From contig JBCBVY010000006.1 in assembly GCA_039817385.1 (NCBI GenBank), positions 1 through 64,000 of the forward strand: a stretch of 64,000 nucleotides of DNA. The letters are read 5' to 3'. The translations under genes were made by a program, and so were the position numbers. Positions 34,348-42,660 of the stretch are shown here, piece by piece. The stretch is from JBCBCP01 sp039817385. Its GTDB lineage: Bacteria; Pseudomonadota; Alphaproteobacteria; Rhodobacterales; Rhodobacteraceae. The notes under the pieces are model-generated. The model had not been told where the DNA came from and made no database searches. It saw only the letters and a program-made list of their open reading frames with translations. Every line of letters starts with the position of its first letter. Position 1 is the stretch's first letter.

Positions 34348-34959
34348 ATGAAACTCCATTACACCCCCGGCACAATCTCCATCGCCGTTGCCATCGCGCT
34401 TGAGGAAGCAGGCGCCGCCTACGACTCTGTCCCTGTCGACTTTGCGCGCGCGGAGCAGACGCAGCCGGCCTACCTTGCGATGAACCCAAAGGGCCGCGTG
34501 CCGACGCTGGACGTGGACGGCACCTTGCTGACAGAGACAGGCGCGATCCTCGACTATGTGGGCACGCTGGCGCCCGCGCTCGTTCCCGAAGACGCGCTGG
34601 ATGCGGCCCATATGCGCAGCGTGATGTATTACCTTGCGTCCACCATGCACGTGAACCACGCGCACAAGATGCGCGGCCACCGCTGGGCCGACAACGAGGC
34701 AAGCTGGGCCGACATGACGGCCAAGGTGCCGGAAACGATGACCGCCTCCGCCGCGTTCGTTGAAAGCCATGCGCTGCGCGGCACCTATGTCACCGGGGGT
34801 GTCGTCAGCCTCGCGGACCCTTACCTTTTCGCCGTCTGCCGCTGGCTGCCTGGTGATGATGTCGACCTGGCCCCCTTCCCGCGCATCCGCGCCTTCATGG
34901 ACGCGATGGAGGGGCGGGCGAGCGTTCAGGCGATCCGGGCCAAGGGCATGATCCGATGA
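34348..34959 (+). CDS. glutathione S-transferase family protein
   Basis: 203 residues. Bacterial beta-class-like layout: an N-terminal thioredoxin fold (KLHYTPGTISIAVAIALEEAG), the cis-Pro motif KGRVPTL, TETGAILDY for glutathione binding, then a helical C-domain with TGGVVSLADPYLFAV. No Cys is seen at the usual N-terminal active position; Tyr5/Ser11 are candidates. The stop overlaps the next start (ATGA, 34956-34959), so it is translationally coupled to the saccharopine dehydrogenase gene. Confidence 0.9.
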   Translation: MKLHYTPGTISIAVAIALEEAGAAYDSVPVDFARAEQTQPAYLAMNPKGRVPTLDVDGTLLTETGAILDYVGTLAPALVPEDALDAAHMRSVMYYLASTMHVNHAHKMRGHRWADNEASWADMTAKVPETMTASAAFVESHALRGTYVTGGVVSLADPYLFAVCRWLPGDDVDLAPFPRIRAFMDAMEGRASVQAIRAKGMIR

Positions 34960-36011
34960 GCCACCTGTGGGTCCGGGCCGAAAGCCGCCCACACGAGGCG
35001 CGCGTGGGGATCACGCCCGAAGGCGTCGCCGAACTCCTTGCCGCGGGCATGACTGTAACGGTTGAGGACAGCCCCGCGCGGATCCTCCCCACAGACGCTT
35101 ACGCTGCGGCAGGCGCGCAGATCGCGCCAGAGGGCAGTTGGCCTTCGGCCCCGGCGGAGGCGCTGATCTTCGGGCTCAAGGAACTGCCAAAGGCGGATAC
35201 CGCGCTGCGCCATACTCACATCATGTTTGGCCACGCCTTCAAGGGTCAGGCAGATGGCATTGCCCTGCTGCGGCGGCTCAAGGCCGGAGGCGGCGCGCTC
35301 TTGGACCTTGAATACCTCGTCGACGCTGATGCGCGCCGGGTGGCGGCATTTGGATATTGGGCGGGTTATGCGGGCGCCGCGGTGGCGCTGAAGTGTTGGG
35401 CTGCGCAGCAGGCGGGCGGGGTCGCAGGGCCAATTTCGGCCTATGACAGCTCCACCCATCTGCTGGCTGATCTGCAAACCGAACTGCTGGGCGGCGGCAC
35501 GCACCGGCCCACAGCTCTGATCATCGGGGCCAAGGGCCGCGTTGGCTCTGGCGCGGCGGACCTATGCACCGCGATGGGCGTCGGCACAACCCGCTGGGAC
35601 ATGGAAGAAACCGCCAGCGGCGGCCCCTTCCCGGAGGTGCTGGCGCATGACCTGTTCTTCAATTGCGTTGTCGCACGCCCCGGCACACCTGTCTTCGTGC
35701 CGCGCGGCGCAGGTGCGATGCCCCGCAAGCTTAGCGTGATTGGCGACATCGCGTGCGATCCGGGCAGCGATTTCAACCCGGTCCCGGTCTATGACCGGGA
35801 AACCACGTGGGATGCGCCCGCGCTGCGGGTACACGGCGCACCGCCGCTGGACGTCACGGCCATCGACAATCTGCCGTCCCTGCTGCCGCTGGAAAGCGCG
35901 GAGGATTTCGCGGCGCAGCTCTTGCCTTACCTCCGCGACATCGCCGCGGATCAATCAGGCGTGTGGTCCCGCGCCCGCGCCACCTATCAGGCGGCGATTT
36001 CACGGTTATAG
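34956..36011 (+). CDS. saccharopine dehydrogenase, NAD+ L-lysine-forming type
   Basis: 351 residues, the LYS1-like architecture (alanine dehydrogenase/PNT-like N-domain plus a Rossmann domain). Motifs: RAESRPHEARVGITPEGV at the N-terminus, FGHAFKGQ with the catalytic-type His/Lys, and the Rossmann glycine loop IIGAKGRVGSGAADL near residue 190. The enzyme interconverts saccharopine with lysine and 2-oxoglutarate. In bacteria lacking the aminoadipate route it may act in lysine breakdown or on a related opine-like compound. It is the last gene of a three-gene operon with the phosphatase and GST. Confidence 0.88.
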   Translation: MSHLWVRAESRPHEARVGITPEGVAELLAAGMTVTVEDSPARILPTDAYAAAGAQIAPEGSWPSAPAEALIFGLKELPKADTALRHTHIMFGHAFKGQADGIALLRRLKAGGGALLDLEYLVDADARRVAAFGYWAGYAGAAVALKCWAAQQAGGVAGPISAYDSSTHLLADLQTELLGGGTHRPTALIIGAKGRVGSGAADLCTAMGVGTTRWDMEETASGGPFPEVLAHDLFFNCVVARPGTPVFVPRGAGAMPRKLSVIGDIACDPGSDFNPVPVYDRETTWDAPALRVHGAPPLDVTAIDNLPSLLPLESAEDFAAQLLPYLRDIAADQSGVWSRARATYQAAISRL

Positions 36012-36017
36012 ACGGCG

Positions 36018-36338
36018 TCAGAAAAACGCTTCTTCGTCCTCGCGCAGGGGCAAGCCTAGAGCATCCATCCCAGCCTCGATATGGTCGGTGAAATGGGGCG
36101 TGCCCAGAAGGTAGTCCGCGCAGGGTGTGGTTGCTTCGGCCTCCGCCGTGCGGACGGCCTCCTCAAAATCCGAGGCCTCGAAAGCACCCCGCCCGATCCA
36201 CATGATCGCGACCAGCTCGGCCTGCTCATCAGTGTCAAGCCGGTCGATCAGGCCACGTAACTCAGGTTCAGCGCGCTGCATTTCGCGTCCCATCAGAACG
36301 ATTTGCGCAAGCACGCCGCGGTTGATTTCCAATTCCAT
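36018..36338 (-). CDS. DUF3775 domain protein
   Basis: 106 residues. The acidic helical pattern DEQAELVAIMWIGRGAFE, then TPCADYLLGTPHFTDHIEAGMDALG, is the DUF3775 signature I know from Rhodobacteraceae. The function is unknown. The start at 36338 has AGGAGG eight bases upstream. The ribosome site partly lies in a hairpin (CCTAGC at 36349-36354 with GCTAGG at 36361-36366). It converges with the saccharopine dehydrogenase gene. Confidence 0.8.
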   Translation of the reverse strand: MELEINRGVLAQIVLMGREMQRAEPELRGLIDRLDTDEQAELVAIMWIGRGAFEASDFEEAVRTAEAEATTPCADYLLGTPHFTDHIEAGMDALGLPLREDEEAFF

Positions 36339-36504
36339 GTCTCTTCCTCCTAGCCTTGACGCTAGGGGGAACACCGAGGCTGCGCTTTGATCCGGCGCAA
36401 ACGGGGGCCGTGCTCAGGACTTACGCAGTGCAAGCGGGCCGCTCGGTCGGCCCCTTTGGGTCCTCCTCGCGAAAAATGCCCGAAGGGCATGATTGAGCGA
36501 CCCG

Positions 36505-37242
36505 TCACGCAAAGATGCGGTAGTAGAGCCAATCCGGCAAAAACTGCGAACCGCGGAAAATGAGGGAAAAGAGCCACGGAAAGCTCTTTTTGAACGCATC
36601 GGTGTTCATGTGCTCGAACATCTCGCGCGCGGCGGCTTCGGGCTCCATGATGAAAGGCATCTTGAAGTCGTTCTTGTCCGTCAGACGCGTTTTGATGAAG
36701 CCGGGATTGACCACCTGCACGCGCACGCCGGTGCTGCGCAGATCGGCATACATACTCTCGGCAAGCGACATCGTCGCCGCTTTCGACGCGGTGTAGCCGA
36801 TGGACCGTGGTAAGCCCCGGAACCCCGTCAGCGAGGATGTGATGACGATATGCCCCGCATCCCGCGCGACCATATCCGGCACGACCTGGCCCAGCACCCG
36901 CATGAAACCGGTGAAGTTGATGTCGGCCATTGCCGTCGCCTGCTCCGCATTCCAGTCGCGGGCCGAAAAAGGCCAGTAGACCCCGGCAAGAAGGACCAAC
37001 CCGTCCACCTGGCCGACCGCCTCCGATGCGGCTTTCACGCTGTCATCGTCAGAAATGTCCATCGTCTGAACGCGCACCTTGCCGTGAAGGCGGCCAGCGA
37101 CCTCGTTCAGCCCCTCTTCGGACCGGGCGGACAGCACAACCTCCGCCCCTGCACGGCTTAGCTTTTCGGCCAGCGCCGCGCCGAGGCCATCACTCGCACC
37201 GACCAGCCAATACGTCTTGCCAGCCCATTCCACATTACTCAT
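36505..37242 (-). CDS. short-chain dehydrogenase/reductase in the RpoE-linked operon
   Basis: 245 residues, classical SDR. The N-terminal cofactor motif is GASDGLGAA, the DIS segment fits the adenine contact, and the catalytic set is S (ITSSLTGF), Y-x3-K (YTASK). A C-terminal hydrophobic tail suggests membrane association. It is the last gene of the five-gene operon divergent from rpoE. The same gene order in R. sphaeroides belongs to the singlet-oxygen RpoE regulon. The substrate is unknown; modification of an unsaturated lipid is an inference from context. ATGA overlap with the DUF3833 gene. Confidence 0.9.
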   Translation of the reverse strand: MSNVEWAGKTYWLVGASDGLGAALAEKLSRAGAEVVLSARSEEGLNEVAGRLHGKVRVQTMDISDDDSVKAASEAVGQVDGLVLLAGVYWPFSARDWNAEQATAMADINFTGFMRVLGQVVPDMVARDAGHIVITSSLTGFRGLPRSIGYTASKAATMSLAESMYADLRSTGVRVQVVNPGFIKTRLTDKNDFKMPFIMEPEAAAREMFEHMNTDAFKKSFPWLFSLIFRGSQFLPDWLYYRIFA

Positions 37243-37823
37243 GCCGCGTCCTTAAGTTCCTCTTCGGGGGCCGGACGCATCGTTGCGACCAGCTCCGCCA
37301 CCTTTACTCCGAATTTACGGAATTGAGAACGGTTGAGCACCGCGCCATTTGGCGCAAGATACATCCAATCCACCACGTCAAGCACGTGACCACCGGACGC
37401 TTCGGGCAAGCGCAGGCGGTACTTCATCTCAACCGTAGGGCCGGACTGCACGCCGACGCCCGTACCCTCGACATCATCGGCGCGCATAGAAATGCGCCCG
37501 TCATTGCCGACCTGCAGGTGCCATGCGCGATCCTGCACCGATCCGTCGTCGTACCAGAACCGCTCGATCATCTTGCCCTTGTCCCCTTCCCAGGAGCAAT
37601 CGAAGCGCGCGTGGAAGGTCGAGCTGACGCGGCCTGTCGGTCCGTAGATCATGCCCTCGCAGAGGACCGGACCGTTAAGATGTTGGCGCACGTCAAAGCT
37701 TTCGCCGGGGCGGTCGGCATAATCCTCCGGGCTTTGCGCGGCGAATGCGGCATAGCGGCTGCGCGCCCAGTTCAGAACAAGAACCGCGGCTGCGCCAATT
37801 AGCACAAGCAGGAAAACGTCCAT
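37239..37823 (-). CDS. DUF3833 family protein
   Basis: 194 residues. One N-terminal membrane segment (residues 2-18) is followed by a beta-barrel-like domain with FDVRQHLNGPVLCEGMIYG, RFDCSWEGD and LDVVDWMYLAPNGAVLNRSQFRKFG. DUF3833 proteins are often lipoprotein-like or membrane-anchored and may resemble lipocalins that handle lipids, which is inference. The ATG at 37823 lies six bases after AAGGAAGC inside the end of the MFS gene. Fourth gene of the operon. Confidence 0.85.
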   Translation of the reverse strand: MDVFLLVLIGAAAVLVLNWARSRYAAFAAQSPEDYADRPGESFDVRQHLNGPVLCEGMIYGPTGRVSSTFHARFDCSWEGDKGKMIERFWYDDGSVQDRAWHLQVGNDGRISMRADDVEGTGVGVQSGPTVEMKYRLRLPEASGGHVLDVVDWMYLAPNGAVLNRSQFRKFGVKVAELVATMRPAPEEELKDAA

Positions 37824-37825
37824 CG

Positions 37826-39061
37826 TCAAGCTTCCTTCAAAGGGGTCGCGGCAAGCAAAAGCAATGCGACGACTTTCAGAACACAGGGCACCGCAGCATA
37901 AAGCAGCGAGAGGAGAAGCAGCGCCTCGGGCGGGTTTGCCCCGCCAGCGCTGTCGAAACCTGCCGCCTCAAGCGCGGGCAGGAGCGTGACCGCCGCAAAG
38001 GCGAGCGTGAATTTCGAAACGAAAGACCACAGGCCAAACCCTTCGGCGGCAGAGGGCGAAATGCGGGCCATGCGGCTGGCAAAGATCGCGGGTAGAAGCG
38101 TCAGGTCCGCGCCCAGCGCCGCGCCGGAGGCGATGCAAACGATGGCGAACCACACCCAGTCGCCTGTGCCCAGCAAGGGCACGAAGGCGAAGGCGGCGAT
38201 GGCAAGAACCATTGCGGCGATCAGGATCGGCTTTGCGCCATAGCCTTCGGCCAGACGGCCCCAAATGGGCGCGGCAGCGGCGGCGGAGAGGAAGAACAGG
38301 AGCAGCAGCGGCCCCTCCATCCCCGGCGCGTCCAGCCGTGCATCCACGAAAAACAGGAACAGAGTCGAACTGACCGCGACCGGCGCCGCATTGAGCAGTG
38401 CGATCAGCAGGAGGCGGCGGGCGAGCGGGTCACCCAACACAACCCCCAGCCCCGCACCGGGCGGCGTGCCCACGCTGGACCATTCGATGTTCATGACCAG
38501 CACCGCGATGATCGCAAGCAGCGCAAAAGCCAGCGCAAAGCCGACAAAGGGCGCATCGGTCAGCAGGATCAGCGCCGTTGGCGCGACAGCCGCGGCGCAA
38601 ACGCCAAGGAGCGCGCCGGTTTCCCGCCAGCGGGCAAGGCGCAGGTGGCCGTTATCGCCCAGCCGTTCCGCCTTGATCACGCCTTGCGCGTAGAAATTGA
38701 TGGTCAGGAAGCTGAAGGCCGAAAAGACCAACGTCAGCATCACCGCGAACCACCAGATCGGAGGCAGCAACACGGGGGCGGTGGCAAATAGCCCCAGCAT
38801 CCCGAGCGCCATAACCGCGCCTGCAATCCCCACCGCCTGCGCGCGGGCGTCCCGCAGACGCTCGCTCAAACGGCCAAAGAGGGGGTCTTGCACCACATCC
38901 AGCAGGCGCAGGGCAAAAAGGACGGTGCCCAGCGCCGCGAGCGACACGCCATATTCGTCCACGTAGAATTTCGGCGCGTGGATATAGATCGGCAACCCCG
39001 CCGACGCGAGAAGCGCAGCAAAGACCGCGTAGGCTCCCAGGCGCTGCGGGGCGGCGTTCAT
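37826..39061 (-). CDS. MFS transporter, GPH (sugar-cation symporter-like) type
   Basis: 411 residues with twelve membrane segments. The N-terminal YVDEYGVSLAALGTVLFALRLLDVVQDPLFGRLSER is a GPH-family motif (in the D-x2-x-DP-x2-G form). Substrates of this subgroup are not known; in this operon a lipid flippase-like role is conceivable but unproven. The start at 39061 overlaps the DUF1365 stop (ATGA, 39058-39061). The frame continues 27 codons further upstream inside the DUF1365 gene and is rejected. Confidence 0.85.
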   Translation of the reverse strand: MNAAPQRLGAYAVFAALLASAGLPIYIHAPKFYVDEYGVSLAALGTVLFALRLLDVVQDPLFGRLSERLRDARAQAVGIAGAVMALGMLGLFATAPVLLPPIWWFAVMLTLVFSAFSFLTINFYAQGVIKAERLGDNGHLRLARWRETGALLGVCAAAVAPTALILLTDAPFVGFALAFALLAIIAVLVMNIEWSSVGTPPGAGLGVVLGDPLARRLLLIALLNAAPVAVSSTLFLFFVDARLDAPGMEGPLLLLFFLSAAAAAPIWGRLAEGYGAKPILIAAMVLAIAAFAFVPLLGTGDWVWFAIVCIASGAALGADLTLLPAIFASRMARISPSAAEGFGLWSFVSKFTLAFAAVTLLPALEAAGFDSAGGANPPEALLLLSLLYAAVPCVLKVVALLLLAATPLKEA

Positions 39062-39819
39062 TGGCTCGATACCTGCTTGGACGGCGCTTCGGGCTGGGAG
39101 CGGAAGCGGGCGCCCTTCCACCACAGCTTCAGCGCCTGCCAATGGATCAGCGCCAGCACCCGGCGCGCGCCGAAGGGGCGGCGCAGAAGGGCGCGCAGAA
39201 TGGAGCCATTGGTCAGCGGCGCGCGCTTACCCGTCAGGGTCGCGATCAGCCCGCCACCGTCGCGGTCATAGTCGATCCAGATGCCGATCCGCTCACCGGT
39301 GATGTCAAAGCGGAACTCATACCCGCCTTGGGTGGGCTGAAACGGAGACACATGCATGATCTTTTGCGCCTTCAGCCGGTCATCGGGGGCGATCGGGCGC
39401 TGATCGGAGTGTTTGACAAGGTATGAATGCCGGTCGCCATAGGTGTTGGTGACCTCCGCAATGACAGCAAGCAGCGCATCGCCTTTACCCCGGCAGAGCC
39501 AGAAGCTGACCGGGTTAAAGACATGGCCCAGCATCCGCGGCTGCGCCAGCAGTTCGATCCGCTCCACGTCTTGCACCTGCCACTGGCGCAGCACTTCGCG
39601 GACCCAGGCCGCGCCGATCCCGCGGCCCGGATCGCCGCCGTGGTCCACATCGTTCAGCGCAGCGATGCCGCGGCCATTGCGGCGGAAAAGGCGCGGCAGA
39701 CGCTCCAGCGTCGCCTCCGCATCCAGCAGCAGGTAATCAACCGAATAGCGGAAGGCGTTGGACACTTCACCCTTGCGGCCATGAAAGGTTACGCCCGCGA
39801 TGTGATCCACATGCGTCAT
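39058..39819 (-). CDS. DUF1365 family protein
   Basis: 253 residues. Family motifs: VTFHGRKGEVSNAFRYSVDY at the N-terminus (just under the usual length), RIELLAQPRMLGHVFNPVSFW and KIMHVSPFQPTQGGYEFRF. DUF1365 genes usually neighbour an FAD-dependent amine-oxidase-like gene and often cyclopropane synthase, suggesting lipid modification. It overlaps the upstream FAD oxidoreductase gene by four bases (39816-39819). Confidence 0.92.
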   Translation of the reverse strand: MTHVDHIAGVTFHGRKGEVSNAFRYSVDYLLLDAEATLERLPRLFRRNGRGIAALNDVDHGGDPGRGIGAAWVREVLRQWQVQDVERIELLAQPRMLGHVFNPVSFWLCRGKGDALLAVIAEVTNTYGDRHSYLVKHSDQRPIAPDDRLKAQKIMHVSPFQPTQGGYEFRFDITGERIGIWIDYDRDGGGLIATLTGKRAPLTNGSILRALLRRPFGARRVLALIHWQALKLWWKGARFRSQPEAPSKQVSSQ

Positions 39820-41114
39820 TCCGCAGCCACCCGTGCCGCAGGCATCCCCATGATCGCATCCACCACGTCATGTGCGCTGGACAGGCCATCTTCGTGAAAG
39901 CCGTTCTTCATCCACGCGCCGCAGAACCAGGTGTTGTCGCGCCCGTTATGCGCGGCCGCCGCCTGTTGCGCCGCCAACGCCGGAATATCGTAAACCGGAT
40001 GGCGCAAGGTCACCTGATCCCAGATCAAATCTTCCCGGATGTCTCGCTTTGTATTCAACGTGACGAAGAAATTCTCATCCCGCGGCAGCGGCTGAAGCGA
40101 GTTCATCCAGTAGGTCAGATCAATCCGGTCGGACTTTGCATTCCGGTCCTCGGTGTAGACCCAGCTTGACCATGTCTTGCGCCGCTTTGGCATCATCCGT
40201 TCGTCCGAATGCAGCACGATATCGTTGGGCTGGTAAGCAATTGCGCCAAGGATCGCCTCTTCCTCCGGGCGCGCATCGGCCAGCATGGCGAGCGTGTCGT
40301 CCGAATGGGTGGCAAAGATGACCTCGTCGAAGTTCTGCCAGTCCGCGCCCCATGTCTTCACCTGCGCCCCGCCGCCCTGCCGCGTGACGGCCTGCACCGG
40401 GGCATTCAGGCGGATGTCGACGCCCTGCGCCAGCATCGCGACCTCAAGACGGCGGACATATTCGATGCTGCCGCCCTCGACCGTGTACCACTGGTGCTGT
40501 CCGGTTGTGCTGAGCAGCGCGTGGTTTTCGAAAAACTGCATCATGGCGTGGGCGGGGAAGTCCATGATCGCTTCGGTCGGGGTGGACCAGATCGCGCCGG
40601 AGAAGGGCAGCAGATAATGGTCCCGAAACCAGTTCCCCGTGCCCAACAGATCAAGAAACTGGCCGATGGTCAGCTCGGGATTGGCGCGCGCAGTCTCTAG
40701 CCCGATTTTGTTGAACCTCAGGATGTCGCGCACCATGCCAATAAACTGCGGACGCAGCAGATTACGCCGCTGCGCAAAGAGCGTGTCGAGGCTTTGAAGC
40801 GCATATTCCAGCCGCCCGCCGTCAATCGACGCGCCGAAGCTCATGTTCGACTTTGCCACCGGCACGTCCAGCGCCGCAAACATCTCGGCGAGCCGCGGGT
40901 AGTTGGCGTAGTTGAAGACGATGAAACCAGTATCCACCGGCACCTTATTGGGACCCGCAAGCTTCGTGCGCGCATGGCCGCCCAGGCGGTCTTCCGCCTC
41001 AAACACGGTCACATCGTGATCATCCCCCAGCAGCCAGGCCGCACCCATGCCCGAAATTCCGGCGCCAATTACGGCAATTTTCTTGCGGCCGTGGCCTGCG
41101 GTTTCAAATGGCAT
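39816..41114 (-). CDS. FAD-dependent amine-oxidase-like oxidoreductase (UfaD-like candidate)
   Basis: 432 residues. The FAD-binding motif GAGISGMGAAWLLG (residues about 17-30) with the EAEDRLGGHARTK follow-up and VDTGFIVFNYANYP marks the NAD(P)-binding-8/amine oxidase family. It is the first gene of the five-gene operon and is divergent from rpoE. From memory, the furan fatty acid desaturase UfaD of R. sphaeroides comes from this family and locus; I am not sure of the exact locus tag, so this stays an inference. Soluble, no signal peptide. Confidence 0.88.
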   Translation of the reverse strand: MPFETAGHGRKKIAVIGAGISGMGAAWLLGDDHDVTVFEAEDRLGGHARTKLAGPNKVPVDTGFIVFNYANYPRLAEMFAALDVPVAKSNMSFGASIDGGRLEYALQSLDTLFAQRRNLLRPQFIGMVRDILRFNKIGLETARANPELTIGQFLDLLGTGNWFRDHYLLPFSGAIWSTPTEAIMDFPAHAMMQFFENHALLSTTGQHQWYTVEGGSIEYVRRLEVAMLAQGVDIRLNAPVQAVTRQGGGAQVKTWGADWQNFDEVIFATHSDDTLAMLADARPEEEAILGAIAYQPNDIVLHSDERMMPKRRKTWSSWVYTEDRNAKSDRIDLTYWMNSLQPLPRDENFFVTLNTKRDIREDLIWDQVTLRHPVYDIPALAAQQAAAAHNGRDNTWFCGAWMKNGFHEDGLSSAHDVVDAIMGMPAARVAAE

Positions 41115-41142
41115 TGTCGTCGTTACCCCGTTTGGTCGGTCT

Positions 41143-41166
41143 AAGTGTCAATACGGCACGACACTT
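41143..41166. promoter_or_regulatory. inverted repeat in the rpoE divergent spacer
   Basis: AAGTGTC (41143-41149) and GACACTT (41160-41166), ten-base spacer. It lies 29 to 52 bases before the ATG of the FAD oxidoreductase operon, so it could be an operator or 5' hairpin. I found no clear RpoE-type promoter reading leftward here. Confidence 0.35.
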
Positions 41167-41245
41167 CTTATGGATGCAAAAAGACTGGAAAAAACTGGGT
41201 TAACCGAAGATAGTGACGCGTGCGCTGAATTTTCTCACTTCGATG

Positions 41246-41275
41246 TGATCCAAACGCCATCCCGCCCCGTAAAGA
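41246..41275 (+). promoter_or_regulatory. RpoE-type promoter of rpoE-chrR
   Basis: TGATCC (41246-41251), an 18-base spacer and TAAAGA (41270-41275). This matches the singlet-oxygen RpoE promoter pattern described in R. sphaeroides (TGATCC then TAAG-like), so rpoE would be autoregulated. The predicted transcription start is about 41280-41283. Confidence 0.7.
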
Positions 41276-41279
41276 GGTC

Positions 41280-41924
41280 ATGTTGGTGCAAACCCAAGCC
41301 GTTCAGACGCGTAAAGACGTGGCGAAACAGAACGCAGTTGCAGTAGATGCAGCCGCGAAAGGTGCAGTGACCAACAGCGTGGCGCAGACCGACGAGAAAA
41401 TTCACTGGGCCGGCCAGATGGCCGCTGTCCGGGATCGGCAAGATCGATCGGCCTTTGCCGCGCTCTACAGCCATTTTGCCCCACGGGTAAAAGGGTTTTT
41501 GATGAAGTCGGGCGCAGACGCGTCCCTGGCAGAAGAAGTGACGCAGGAGGTCATGGCGACCGTTTGGCATAAGGCTCATATGTTTGATCCCACGCGGGCA
41601 TCGGTCGCGACCTGGGTTTTTACCATCGCCCGAAACCGCAAGATCGACGTGCTGCGCAAGGCGCGCAGACCCGAGCCCGAAGAGCTGACCTGGGGACCGG
41701 AGGAAGAACCGGACCAGGCAGACGTGCTGGCTCTGCAACAGGAAAGTGAACAGCTGGGCCGCGCCCTTGCCGACCTGCCCGCCCCACAGCGGGAATTGAT
41801 ACAGAAGGCGTATTTCGGGGACCTGACCCACAGTGAAATCGCCGCCGAAACCGGTCTGCCGCTTGGCACGATCAAATCGAGGATTCGACTGGCGCTGGAA
41901 CGATTGCGCCACGCGATGAAGTGA
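41280..41924 (+). CDS. rpoE: ECF sigma factor RpoE of the ChrR (singlet oxygen) group
   Basis: 214 residues from the first ATG. Sigma-2 region: FAALYSHFAPRVKGFLM to VFTIARNRKIDVLRK. Sigma-4 region: LPAPQRELIQKAYFGDLTHSEIAAETGLPLGTIKSRIRLALERLR. It directs RNA polymerase to genes protecting against singlet oxygen and is held inactive by ChrR, encoded next. Conserved sequence begins only near residue 42; the promoter at 41246-41275 would start transcription at or just after this ATG. So either the mRNA is leaderless or the true start is downstream, for example GTG at 41286 or GTG at 41367 (with AAAGG upstream). Confidence 0.92.
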   Translation: MLVQTQAVQTRKDVAKQNAVAVDAAAKGAVTNSVAQTDEKIHWAGQMAAVRDRQDRSAFAALYSHFAPRVKGFLMKSGADASLAEEVTQEVMATVWHKAHMFDPTRASVATWVFTIARNRKIDVLRKARRPEPEELTWGPEEEPDQADVLALQQESEQLGRALADLPAPQRELIQKAYFGDLTHSEIAAETGLPLGTIKSRIRLALERLRHAMK

Positions 41925-41940
41925 GGAAATGGTGCGCGCC

Positions 41941-42600
41941 ATGACACACAAGATCAATCACCATCTGACGGATGCGATCCTGATGGGGTATGCCGCGGGC
42001 AGCTTGCCCGAAGCCTTCAACCTGATGGTTGCGGCGCACCTTTCGCTTTGCGACGAATGCCGCGCGCGCCTGGAAGCGTTCGAGGCCGTGGGCGGTGAAT
42101 TGTTGGACACAGAAAGCGATTTCGCCGCGGAGCTGTCCGCAGACAGCTTTGAAGCAACGATGGCCTTGATCGCTGGCGGCCCGCCCGCTCCTGCGCTCAA
42201 ACCGCTGCGCGCAGCGGGTTCGATCCTGCCCGGTCCGCTTCAGGATTACGTTGGCACCGACCTTTCGGAGGTGAAATGGCGCCCTATTGGCATGGGCGTA
42301 AAACAAGCGCTGCTGGACACGGAGGGCAGCGCCTCCGCGCGCTTGCTGTTCATCCCGGCGGGTGCCGCCATGCCCGACCACGGCCACCACGGCACGGAAA
42401 TGACGATGGTCCTGCAAGGTGCGTTCCAGGATGAGCACGACTACTTTGCCCGGGGCGATGTCGAGGTCGCGGACAGCGACATACAGCACACGCCGGTCGC
42501 TGACATCCACGAAGATTGCATCTGCCTTGCCGTAACCGACGCGCCGCTACAGTTCGACGGGATTGTGCACAAGATCGTGCAGCGCTGGGCGCGTATCTGA
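41941..42600 (+). CDS. chrR: anti-sigma factor ChrR
   Basis: 219 residues. The N-terminal zinc anti-sigma domain has His residues (KINHHLTDAIL) and HLSLCDECRARLEAF (H-x3-C-x2-C), which bind Zn and RpoE. The C-terminal cupin domain has PDHGHHGTEMTMVLQGAF and CICLAVTDAPLQF, the part needed for response to singlet oxygen in R. sphaeroides. The start at 41941 gives the ChrR N-terminus; ATG at 41929 and GTG at 41932 are alternatives closer to GAGG. It lies 16 bases after rpoE. Confidence 0.93.
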   Translation: MTHKINHHLTDAILMGYAAGSLPEAFNLMVAAHLSLCDECRARLEAFEAVGGELLDTESDFAAELSADSFEATMALIAGGPPAPALKPLRAAGSILPGPLQDYVGTDLSEVKWRPIGMGVKQALLDTEGSASARLLFIPAGAAMPDHGHHGTEMTMVLQGAFQDEHDYFARGDVEVADSDIQHTPVADIHEDCICLAVTDAPLQFDGIVHKIVQRWARI

Positions 42601-42613
42601 CGCCTTCGCCTTG

Positions 42614-42652
42614 CCTCCTCGCGCCGCCTGAATAGAGTGCCGCGCGAGGAGG
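42614..42652 (+). other. long hairpin covering the ribosome site of the next gene
   Basis: Perfect 11-base arms: 42614-42624 (CCTCCTCGCGC) and 42642-42652 (GCGCGAGGAGG), loop of 17 bases. The right arm contains the GAGGAGG ribosome-binding site of the SDR gene at 42661. No T-run follows, so it is not a typical terminator. Confidence 0.65.
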
Positions 42653-42660
42653 ACCCTATC

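Noticed and set aside
41143..41245. A leftward RpoE promoter for the five-gene operon
   Set aside because: No TGATC-like -35 at the right distance from a TAA-like -10 was found on the minus strand, although regulation by RpoE is expected from relatives.
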